64,000 nt of DNA, taken from NCBI RefSeq assembly GCF_030269605.1, contig NZ_BSTQ01000002.1, positions 62,001-126,000 of the forward strand. The letters run 5' to 3'. The notes below the pieces were generated by a model that was given only the letters and a program-made list of their open reading frames with translations, was not told the origin of the DNA and did not search any database. The position numbers and the translations under genes are program-made. This document shows positions 54,788 through 63,300 of the stretch, in pieces (within the stretch, counting starts at the first letter, position 1; every line of letters starts with the position of its first letter). This DNA is from Lentzea sp. NBRC 105346 (lineage in GTDB: Bacteria > Actinomycetota > Actinomycetes > Mycobacteriales > Pseudonocardiaceae).

Positions 54788-57015
54788 ACGCGTACCCGAC
54801 GGTCACCGGCAAGTCGCGCCTCCTGCTCGACGCACTGCTCGACGGCGAGAAGACGACGGCCGAACTGGCCGCACTGCTCGACACCAGGCACGTGGCGACC
54901 TACGTGCTGCGCCTGCGCAGAGCCCTCGGTTCCCCGGAGCTGGTGCAGACGACCTTCACCGGCTACCGCCTGGACCTGCCGCCGCGCCCCGCACCCGTCT
55001 TCCAGCTGCCCGCGCCGGTCAGCGGGTTCGTGGGCCGCACTCGCGAGCTGGACCGCATCACGGCGACCACTGTGCCCGATGCGCCTGGGTCGGGTGCGAT
55101 TGGGTCAGACGCGCCTGGATCTGGTGCGATTGGACCGGTCGTGATCAGCGGCCCGCCCGGCATCGGCAAGACGGCACTCGCCATCACCGCCGGCCACGCC
55201 CTCGCGTCCCACTACCCCGACGGCCAGCTCTACGTAGACCTGCGCGGCTACGCACCCGAGCCACCGCTAGCGCCTTCCGTTGTGCTGTCCCGGTTCCTGC
55301 GCGCGCTCGGCGTCGAACAGGTGCCCACCGACCCGGAGGCCTTGGGCCGCCGGTTCCGCGCCCTGGTACGTGACGCGCGGCTGCTGGTGGTGCTCGACAA
55401 CGCCCGCTCGGCCGATCAGGTACGGCCGCTGTTGCCCGGCACGCCGACCTGCGGCGTTCTCATCACGAGTCGATCCGATCTCCCTTCGTTCCCCGCCATC
55501 CGCCTAGGCACGCTGCACCCCGACGAGGCCGCGTCCGTGGTCCACGGCAACGCCGAGCTGGCCGAGTGGTGCGGCTACTACCCCCTGGCTCTGCGCATCG
55601 CCCTGGGCAACCTGGTCGACCGTCCGGACGTGGAGTCCTATGTAGACGAACTCCGCGCCGACCGCCTGACCGCCCTGTCGGTCGACGGCGACACCGAGGT
55701 GCGCCGCACCTTCCACCTGTCGTTCGCCGCACTCGACCCGGCCGACGCCGAGCTGTTCGGACTGCTCGGCACCGTTCCCGGTCCCGACTTCAGCGCCGCC
55801 GGCGCCACCGCATTGGCCGGCACCCCGGTTTCACTGGACCGGCTCGTCCAGGCGAACCTCGTGCAACAGACCGGCGATCGCTTCGCCCTGCACGACCTCC
55901 TGCGCGAGTACGCCCTGGAGCGCGCCCCGCACTCCCCCGCCGCCGCGCACCGCCTGTTCCAGTGGTACCTGGACAACGCGCGGTCCGCGAGCGCGGCTCT
56001 GTTCCCTGAAATCACCTCCGATGCCGTTGCTCTTCCGGTCGACGCCGCCCTCGCGTGGATCACCGCGGAGCGCTCCAACGTGCTGGCGGCGGCCGCACAT
56101 TGCGCCCGCAACGGACCCGTGGCCCTGTCGTGGCAACTGGTCGACGCGGTCGGCGGTTTCCTTGGCGCGCAGGGCAACGAGGTCGAGTACACCCAGGCCG
56201 TCGTCACGGCCCTGGACGCCGCCCGCCGCGCCGGCGACCGCCCCGCCGAAGCCGCGATGCTGATCCGCCTCGCCAGCGCCTACCGCAATCGCGGCGACCT
56301 GCGCGCGGCCTACGAACTGTTCAACGGTCTCTCCTTCCCCGACGTCGAGAATCCCTGGCTGCCCAGCGTCCGCGGCACGGTGGAGCTGGAGTGTGGTGAC
56401 CTCACGGCCGCCGCGGCCTCCTTCCGTGAGGTACTCGGCTACTCGACTCCTTCCGCCCAGGTCAGCGGACTGTTCGGCCTGGGCACCATCTCCGTGCTGA
56501 CCGGCGACTTCGCCGCCGCGGCCCCGACGCTCCGCTCGGCCGCAGACCTGGCCGCGGCCCACGGCCTGGCGAACCACGAGGCGGCATGCCGCACGTTCCT
56601 CGCCTTGTGCCTCGCCGAGTCGGCCGAGTTCGACGAGGCGATCTCGTTGCTGCACAACGCTTTGGCCTTGCGCGGTTCACGGGGTGCGTCCCACCTGCAC
56701 GCCAGCACTCTGGCGCACCTGACCCTGGTGCTGTGCCGGGCTGGGCGTCTCGCGGAGGCGCGCACCACCGTCACGTCGGCTCTCGAGATGCTCACGTCAC
56801 TGGGCGGCTCCACGCGGATCGAGGCGCAGGTGCATCACGCGCACGGGACCGTGCTGGCGGCGCTGGGCCTGGATGCCACTCCCGCCTTCTCACTGTCACT
56901 GGAACTGTCGGTGGCAGCCGCCTCTCCGTACGACGAGATGCGAGCCCGGCTCGGGCTGGGCGACGTGGCCGGGGCGCGGGCATTGGCTGCCAGGCACGGA
57001 TTCCACCTGGCATAG
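54784..57015 (+). CDS. STAND regulator, copy 2
   Basis: This protein also has 743 residues and the same domain order as copy 1: compact winged helix, P-loop GPPGIGKTALAI, VVLDNARSADQVRPLLPG, CGVLITSRSDLPSF, then helical repeats. A 20-residue Asp/Pro/Gly/Ser/Ala/Ile linker made of two 10-residue units (DNA 55078-55137) separates the winged helix from the ATPase and is absent in copy 1. Two DNA tracts of 53 and 42 bp are identical to copy 1. Its 3' end is duplicated downstream. Confidence 0.88.
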   Translation: MNAYPTVTGKSRLLLDALLDGEKTTAELAALLDTRHVATYVLRLRRALGSPELVQTTFTGYRLDLPPRPAPVFQLPAPVSGFVGRTRELDRITATTVPDAPGSGAIGSDAPGSGAIGPVVISGPPGIGKTALAITAGHALASHYPDGQLYVDLRGYAPEPPLAPSVVLSRFLRALGVEQVPTDPEALGRRFRALVRDARLLVVLDNARSADQVRPLLPGTPTCGVLITSRSDLPSFPAIRLGTLHPDEAASVVHGNAELAEWCGYYPLALRIALGNLVDRPDVESYVDELRADRLTALSVDGDTEVRRTFHLSFAALDPADAELFGLLGTVPGPDFSAAGATALAGTPVSLDRLVQANLVQQTGDRFALHDLLREYALERAPHSPAAAHRLFQWYLDNARSASAALFPEITSDAVALPVDAALAWITAERSNVLAAAAHCARNGPVALSWQLVDAVGGFLGAQGNEVEYTQAVVTALDAARRAGDRPAEAAMLIRLASAYRNRGDLRAAYELFNGLSFPDVENPWLPSVRGTVELECGDLTAAAASFREVLGYSTPSAQVSGLFGLGTISVLTGDFAAAAPTLRSAADLAAAHGLANHEAACRTFLALCLAESAEFDEAISLLHNALALRGSRGASHLHASTLAHLTLVLCRAGRLAEARTTVTSALEMLTSLGGSTRIEAQVHHAHGTVLAALGLDATPAFSLSLELSVAAASPYDEMRARLGLGDVAGARALAARHGFHLA
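55078..55137 (+). repeat. two 30-bp tandem repeats encoding a flexible linker
   Basis: Units 55078-55107 and 55108-55137 each encode a Asp-Ala-Pro-Gly-Ser-Gly-Ala-Ile-Gly type decapeptide. Base choice is less GC-rich than the surrounding gene. The insertion sits exactly between the DNA-binding-like domain and the ATPase of STAND copy 2. Confidence 0.7.
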
Positions 57016-57047
57016 CCGGGGACACCACGCGGTGGTGTGGGCGCGGA

Positions 57048-57239
57048 GCGCAGGTGCATCACGCGCACGGGACCGTGCTGGCGGCCCTGGGCCTGGATGC
57101 CACTCCCGCCTTCTCACTGTCACTGGAACTGTCGGTGGCAGCCGCCTCTCCGTACGACGAGATGCGAGCCCGGCTCGGGCTGGGCGATGCGGCCGGGGCA
57201 CGGGCATTGGCTGCCAGGCACGGATTCCACTTGGCATAG
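57048..57239 (+). pseudogene. duplicated 3' tail of the STAND gene (remnant of a lost third copy)
   Basis: The 192 bp 57048-57239 repeat 56824-57015, the end of STAND copy 2, at a distance of exactly 224 bp with five base differences. Four differences are synonymous and one changes Val to Ala, and the stop codon is preserved. That pattern suggests the tail once ended a selected gene. No start or upstream part of that gene remains. Confidence 0.75.
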
Positions 57240-57289
57240 CCGGGACACGCGCCGGCGTGCGGAACGGCTCGCCGGGCTTGCCCCGGCCT

Positions 57290-57320
57290 AGGCCGCCGGG
57301 CACGGATTCCACCTGACATA
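57290..57320 (+). repeat. third, short copy of the STAND 3' end
   Basis: About 30 bp around CACGGATTCCACCTG again match the last codons and stop region of the STAND genes, with a Leu-Ala to Leu-Thr-type change before a TAA. It lies 82 bp after the same motif in the second copy. Confidence 0.55.
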
Positions 57321-57619
57321 AGGAAAAAGCCCGCCGACTGGTCGATCAGAGACCAGGTCGCCGAGTTGCTCTGCAAGCAGAAGTGTTCGCTCATGCGTTC
57401 GAGCATGCCACAAGATCACGACCGAACAAGCCGCTCACCTGGGTTTTTGACCAAACACGATCGGGTGAACCTTCTGGCGCGCGGAACAAACCCGCGTGAC
57501 GCGAACGGAAACCCTTTCACCCCAGCGAAAACCTCCAGAACCCCTTGCAGCGGACTTGCAGCCGCCTTGAAGAGGAGCGGGCGAATCTTTCGGTGTCCAC
57601 GACGGAAGAGGGAGACACC
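57321..57619 (+). promoter_or_regulatory. leader/promoter region of the cell-wall hydrolase pair
   Basis: This 299-bp gene-free stretch has a small stem (57338-57343 with 57351-57356), a possible -35 box TTGACC near 57448, and a GAGGGAGA ribosome site before GTG 57620. Its length and position before a NlpC/P60 gene would suit a c-di-AMP riboswitch, but I could not fit the conserved core. Confidence 0.35.
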
Positions 57620-58936
57620 GTGAACATCAAGACCGCACTCGCCGCCACCACCCTGGCCATCATCGCCGCCACCACCGCCCAGGGAATGGCGCAGGCACAG
57701 GACATGACCATCCAGTACAACTGCGGGACCTACGCCGGCAACCAGCAGACCTCGCGCGGCGCGGCGCTCACCAAGTCGCTCACCTGGATCCAGGAGAGAG
57801 TGCCCTACAGCCAGAGCGCGTGCCACCAGAACCAGTACGGCAACTACCGGACGGACTGCTCGGGCTACGTCTCGATGATCTGGGGGCTCCGGCAGTCGTA
57901 CACGACCTCCACGATGCACGAGGTCTCACACACTATCGCCCGAGGGGACCTGCGACCAGGTGACGCGTTGAACCGGCCGGGCGAGCACGTGGCGCTGTTC
58001 ATCGGCTGGGCGGACGCCGCGCACACCCAGGCGCGAGTCCGCGAGCAGGCCGGGCCGAACGGCTCCCCCACCGTCGAGCGGACCTGGAGCGCCGCCACCA
58101 CCAACAGCTACACCCCCATCCGCTACAACAACATCGTCGACGACCAGGCGCCGCCGACCGGCGGGTCCTCGCTAAGCGGTGACGGCAAGGCGGACATCGC
58201 AGCCGTACTACAAGACGGCCAGGTGAAGGCTTGGCGCAACGGCGCCGGTTTCAAAGACATGCCCTGGGACGCCGACGCGATCATCGCCAGTGGCTTCACC
58301 AACGAGTCGCTCCACTTCGCCGACCTGGACGGTGACGGCGACAAAGAGATCATCACGGTCCTGGCGGACGGCCAGGTCAAAGCGTGGCGCAACGGCGGCA
58401 CGTTCAAGGACATGCCGTGGGACGCCGACGCCATCATCGGCACCGGGTTCACCAACGAGTCGCTCCACTTCGCGGACCTCGACGGCGACCGCAAAGCCGA
58501 GATCATCACCGTACTCCCCGACGGCCAGGTCAAGGCCTGGCACAACGGCGCCGGCTTCGCCAACAGCCCCTGGGACAACGACGCCATCATCGGCACCGGC
58601 TTCACCAACGAGTCACTGCACCTCGCCGACCTCGACGGCGACCGCAAGGCAGAGATCATCACCGTTCTCCCGGACGGCCAGGTCAAGGCCTGGCACAACG
58701 GCGCCGGCTTCGCCAACAGCCCGTGGGACAACGACGCGATCATCGCGAGCGGCTTCACCAACGAGAGTGCACACTTCGCGGACCTGGACGGTGACGGCAA
58801 GGCGGACATCGCGACCGCCCTCGCCGACGGTCAAGTGAAGGCCTGGCACAACGGCGCCGGGTTCCACGACATGCCGTGGGACGCCGACGCCATCATCGCC
58901 AGCGGCTTCACCAACAACGGCCTGCACCTCATCTGA
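57620..58936 (+). CDS. secreted NlpC/P60-like peptidase with five 51-residue C-terminal repeats
   Basis: The 438-residue protein from GTG 57620 has a signal peptide (cleavage near AQAQ, residue 26). The NlpC/P60 domain (30-165) shows the catalytic Cys80 in RTDCSGYVSMIWG, GDLRPGDAL and His123 in GEHVALFIGW; it should cleave peptidoglycan stem peptides. From about residue 185 come five tandem 51-residue units with the pattern DGDGDKEIITVLADGQVKAW then PWDADAIIGTGFTNESLHF. They resemble FG-GAP/VCBS-type beta-propeller blades with acidic calcium-loop motifs. The same domain ends the next gene. Confidence 0.87.
   Translation: MNIKTALAATTLAIIAATTAQGMAQAQDMTIQYNCGTYAGNQQTSRGAALTKSLTWIQERVPYSQSACHQNQYGNYRTDCSGYVSMIWGLRQSYTTSTMHEVSHTIARGDLRPGDALNRPGEHVALFIGWADAAHTQARVREQAGPNGSPTVERTWSAATTNSYTPIRYNNIVDDQAPPTGGSSLSGDGKADIAAVLQDGQVKAWRNGAGFKDMPWDADAIIASGFTNESLHFADLDGDGDKEIITVLADGQVKAWRNGGTFKDMPWDADAIIGTGFTNESLHFADLDGDRKAEIITVLPDGQVKAWHNGAGFANSPWDNDAIIGTGFTNESLHLADLDGDRKAEIITVLPDGQVKAWHNGAGFANSPWDNDAIIASGFTNESAHFADLDGDGKADIATALADGQVKAWHNGAGFHDMPWDADAIIASGFTNNGLHLI
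58176..58933 (+). repeat. five in-frame 153-bp tandem repeats
   Basis: Units begin at 58176, 58329, 58482, 58635 and 58788, exactly 153 bp apart. Neighbouring units share long identical DNA tracts, which indicates recent unequal exchange or conversion. Confidence 0.85.
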
Positions 58937-58967
58937 CCCGAGCGCGACGATCCGGAAAGGACTGATC

Positions 58968-60329
58968 ATGAAGACCGCAGCAGCAGCTCTGTTCATCGCG
59001 CTCGCCGTCACCGGCACCGCGCACGCCGCGCCCACCGACATCAACCAGCAGGAGACCCGCGAGATGGCGATCGCCGGGTACCAGGACGACTTCATCGCCC
59101 AGGCCGGACCGAACGCCCAGGCCGTGCAGGCCGAGTACCGGGTCCCCGCGTCCGTCGCCGCCGCCCAGTCGATCCTCGAGTCCAACTGGGGCCGCAGCAA
59201 GCTGAGTGTCAACGACCGCAACTACTTCGGCTTCAAGTGCACCAGCGCCGGCAACCCCGGCCCGATCGCGACCGGCTGCCACCAGTACTCGACGCAGGAA
59301 TGCACGCCCGAGTGCCACACCACGACCGCCTACTTCCGCGTGTACGCCAGCATGCGGGACTCGTTCCGCGACTACGGCCGGCTGCTCTCCACGAACCCGG
59401 TCTACGCCCCGGCGTTCGAGTACACCAACGACCCCGACGAGTTCGCCCGCAAGATCGGGTCGAAGTACGCGACCGACCCGGACTACGCGAACAAGGTCAT
59501 CACGCTGATGCGCAACTGGAACCTCTACCGGTTCAACAGCGGCGGAGGCACCGGGGGCTCTTCGCTCAGCGGTGACGGCAAGGCGGACATCGCCGTGGTT
59601 CTCGCGGACGGTCAGGTCAAGGCGTGGCGCAACGGTGCCGGGTTCGCCGCGATGCCGTGGGACGCCGACGCGATGATCGCCAGCGGCTTCACCAACGAGA
59701 ACCTCCACTTCGCCGACCTCGACGGTGACGGCGACAAGGAGATCATCACCGTGCTCGCCGATGGCCAGGTCAAAGCGTGGCGCAACGGCGGCACGTTCAA
59801 GGACATGCCGTGGGACGCCGACGCGATCATCGCCAGTGGCTTCACCAACGAGTCGCTCCACTTCGCCGACCTGGACGGCGACCGCAAAGCCGAGATCATC
59901 ACCGTACTCGCGGACGGCCAGGTCAAGGCCTGGCACAACGGCGCCGGCTTCGCCAACAGCCCCTGGGACAACGACGCCATCATCGGCACCGGGTTCACCA
60001 ACGAGTCACTGCACTTCGCCGACCTCGACGGCGACCGCAAAGCCGACATCCTCACCGTCCTCCCGGACGGCCAGGTCAAGGCCTGGCACAACGGCGCCGG
60101 CTTCGCCAACAGCCCCTGGGACAACGACGCGATCATCGCCAGCGGCTTCACCAACCAGAGCCTGCACCTGGCCGACCTCGACGGTGACGGCAAGGCCGAC
60201 ATCGCGACCGCTCTCGCCGACGGTCAGGTGAAGGCCTGGCACAACGGCGCCGGGTTCCACGACATGCCGTGGGACGCCGACGCCATCATCGCCAGCGGCT
60301 TCACCAACGAAGGCCTGCACCTCATCTAG
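58968..60329 (+). CDS. secreted glucosaminidase (GH73-like) with the same five 51-residue repeats
   Basis: The 453-residue protein has a signal peptide (cleavage near AHAA, residue 20). The catalytic region (30-190) resembles GH73/flagellar-FlgJ-type glucosaminidases: VPASVAAAQSILESNWGRSK with probable catalytic Glu71, NYFGFKC, and FRVYASMRDSFRDYGRLL. Five 51-residue repeats follow from about residue 200, nearly the same as those of the upstream NlpC/P60 protein. The gene is 31 bp downstream with GGAAAGG before its ATG. Its TAG stop shares CTAG with the convergent gene's stop. Confidence 0.88.
   Translation: MKTAAAALFIALAVTGTAHAAPTDINQQETREMAIAGYQDDFIAQAGPNAQAVQAEYRVPASVAAAQSILESNWGRSKLSVNDRNYFGFKCTSAGNPGPIATGCHQYSTQECTPECHTTTAYFRVYASMRDSFRDYGRLLSTNPVYAPAFEYTNDPDEFARKIGSKYATDPDYANKVITLMRNWNLYRFNSGGGTGGSSLSGDGKADIAVVLADGQVKAWRNGAGFAAMPWDADAMIASGFTNENLHFADLDGDGDKEIITVLADGQVKAWRNGGTFKDMPWDADAIIASGFTNESLHFADLDGDRKAEIITVLADGQVKAWHNGAGFANSPWDNDAIIGTGFTNESLHFADLDGDRKADILTVLPDGQVKAWHNGAGFANSPWDNDAIIASGFTNQSLHLADLDGDGKADIATALADGQVKAWHNGAGFHDMPWDADAIIASGFTNEGLHLI
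59568..60326 (+). repeat. five in-frame 153-bp tandem repeats, second array
   Basis: Units begin at 59568, 59721, 59874, 60027 and 60180. Unit n here is more like unit n of the upstream array than like its own neighbours in several places, for example the second and last units, so the whole domain was probably copied. Confidence 0.82.
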
Positions 60330-63300
60330 ACGCTCAGCACCAACGACTCCAGGCCGCGCAGCGCCGGGTCGGGCCGGAACACCGGCTCCGGCCCGGCCAG
60401 TCGCAGTTCCGGGAACTTCCGCGCCAGCATGGGGAACAGGATCTGCCCCTCCATGCGGCCCAGCGCGGCGCCGATGCAGAAGTGGATGCCCGAGCCGAAC
60501 GTCAGGTGCGTGACCGCGGACGAGCGCCGCAGGTCCAGCCGGTCCGGGTCCTCGTACTGCGCCGGGTCGCGGTTCGCGGCACCGAGCACCGGGAAGATCA
60601 GCTCGCCCGCCCGGATCACCCGGCCGGCGACCTCGATGTCCTCGGTCGCCATCTGCGGCGTGATGATCGGCGCCGGGCTGTCGTACCGCAGCAGCTCCTC
60701 CGCCGCCGTCACGGCGATCGAGGGATCCACTCGCAGCAGGGCGTACTGGGAAGGGTTGCGCAGCAACGCCAAAGTCCCGTTGCCGATGTAGTTGGCCGTC
60801 GTCTCCAGCCCCGCGTTGATCAACGCGATGACGTTGACGATCAGCTCCTCGTCGGACTCCCAGTGCCCGCGGTCCCCGAAGAGGTCACCGTCGTCGTCCG
60901 CCACGCGCAGCTGCTCGGACAGCAGGTCGTTCCCGGGAGAACGACGCTTGTCCGCGATCAACGCGTGCAGGTACTCGACGAGGGAATCCATGGCCGCGCT
61001 CGACAGGTGAGCGATCGCGATCGGGTCCTCGCCGAACTGCGCCTCACCGAGCGTCTTCATGACGTCGGTGCCCCACTTCATCAGCTGCGGCTGGTCCGCA
61101 CGCGGGATGCCCACCAGGTCCATCACGACGCGCGACGGGAACGGGTAGGCGACCGATGTCATGAAATCGCCGCCGTCAAAGGAATCCAGCAGCTCCGCAC
61201 AGGTCTGCTCGATGACGCCGAACCGTTCCTGCATGGCCCGTGGCGTGAACGACCGGTTCATCAGCTTGCGCAGCCGCGTGTGCGACGGCCGGTTGCTGAA
61301 CGGCAGCGACGAGTCCAGGCGCCGGATGAACGGGTTCATCGACTCGAGGACCTCAAGAGGCAACCGCGTCAGCAGCGTCGCCGTCGACGGCCGCACCACG
61401 GTCGGCCGCCGCAGCACGTCGGTCACCTCGGCGTACCGGGTGAGCACCCAGCCGTCCAGCGCCTCGTCCCGGTACACCGGCGCGAGGTCGCGCAGCAGGT
61501 GGTAGAAGGGGTACGGGTCGGCGAGGAAGTCCGGGTTCATCGGGTTGATGTGGATGGACGACTCGACGTTCAACGCACGCGGCGGCGGGGGCGGCGGGAT
61601 CTTCGCGATCGCCGTCATCACCGCGTCCGCCAGCGACTTCAGGCACGGCGGCACCAGCGCGTTGAAGTGGTCGCCCGCGACGTGCACGACCTCGAGCGAG
61701 CCCGTCTTGACGCGTTCCCAGCCGTTGGCCGCGTCGTCGAGGAACAGCTCGATGTGCCGGTCGTCCTTGAGCACCTGCGGGAAGCCGCCGTCGGCCTTGA
61801 TCAGCGTGATGTCCAGATCGGACGGTGCGGGCTCGTACCGCGTGATCGCCTCCACCTGCGCCTGGTAGACGCGCATGATGTTGGCGATGTGTTCCTCGAC
61901 CGGCAGGTTGCCGGACGCGCCGAGGAACCGGCCGAGCTGCTCCCGTTGTTCCGCGGGCGACAACGACTGGTCGACGCGGCGCCGCGGGGCGTCCTTGTCG
62001 CGGAACGCGTACTGCCGGATCGTCCACAGCTCGTCGATGATCGCGGCCTCGTCCCACGGCGGGTCGAGCTGGCCGGGCACCGCCGGGTAGGAGTCGATCA
62101 TGATCACGCGGGAGACCTGCTCACCGCGGGCGCGCAGCTGCCGGCCCACCTCGTAGGCGACGATGCCGCCGAACGAGTGGCCGCCGATGACGTACGGGCC
62201 GTACGGCTGGATCAGCTTGATCTCGTCGATGTACCGCGCCGCGAGGATCTCGACCTCGTCGATCGGCTCCTCGGTGCCGTCGAAACCGGGGCCCTGCAGG
62301 CCGATGAACGGCTGCCCCTGCCCCATCGCCCGCGCGAGCGGCAGCAGGTAGTAGGCCGCGCCGACCGCGCCCCCGATGCAGAAGAACGGCCGCTGCGGCG
62401 TGAGCGACAACGCGAGCTTCGGCTGCCGCTGCTCGACGACCTCGGGTTCGGCAACCGAGACCTGTTGCGCGGCAAGGTGTGCGGCGACCGCGTCGACGGT
62501 CGGCAGTTCGAGGAACAACGTGTGCGGCACGCGGAACCCGAGCCAGTCCGACAGCGCGGACTGCAGGGTCGCCACCGACAGCGACTCCAGGCCCAGCGAG
62601 CTCAGCGGGGTGTCGGCGCTGATCGACCGCGGGGACACCCGCAGCTCCAGCGCGATGTGCTCCAGCAGCCAGGCGCGGATGGTGTCCGCGGTGATCGCGC
62701 TCTTGGGCACGACGCCCTCGCGGAAGAACCGGTCCACCACGTCGTGCGCGTACGCCATGTTGCACTCGACGAGCTCGAACGCCTGCAGGCTGCCGACGTG
62801 GTACGTGTGCCGCTGTCCCTGCAGCAGCTCGATGCGGTCGAGCACGCCGTCCGCGAGCTGGTCGGTGGTGAAGTGCGGCATGAACTGCCAGCCGCGCTGC
62901 GCGTGCGGCGTGCGCATGGCGCCGCCCATGTCCGCGAGGTCGCGCCGCAGCTCCTCGGACACGTCGAGGCCCTCGTGGCCGTCGACGCCGTCCAGTTCCG
63001 AGGCGCCGTAGGAGTAGCACGCGTAGACGTCGGTGTCGGCGTAGCGGTGGTGGAACGACACGCAGTGCCCGGCGCGGTCGGAGTGCACCGTGTTGCGTTC
63101 CACGAGTGAGAAGGCGTTGTGCGGCAGGCCTTCCGCGGAGCACATCGTGGTGTAGTAGTCGAGGTAGCGGACCTGCCGGGCGAGGTCGCGTTCCTCGTCG
63201 CACGCGTCGAGCGCGGGCAGCACCTGGTCGATCGGCACGGTGAGCACGAGCGCGTCGGCCTCGATGACCTCGTGGTCGACGCGGATGCGCACGCCGTCCT

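Noticed and set aside
57048..57239. Second STAND 3' copy as a small independent gene
   Set aside because: There is no plausible start with a ribosome site; only the terminal 64 codons of a 743-residue protein are present.
57321..57619. Possible c-di-AMP (ydaO-type) riboswitch before the NlpC/P60 gene
   Set aside because: Position and a GGGTGAA/GGAAC pair are suggestive, but the conserved core and pseudosymmetric stems could not be fitted by eye. A covariance-model search (RF00379) would decide.
58176..60326. Regular 153-bp repeats as a possible CRISPR-like or satellite array
   Set aside because: The repeats are in frame, code for conserved 51-residue units and have no unique spacers.
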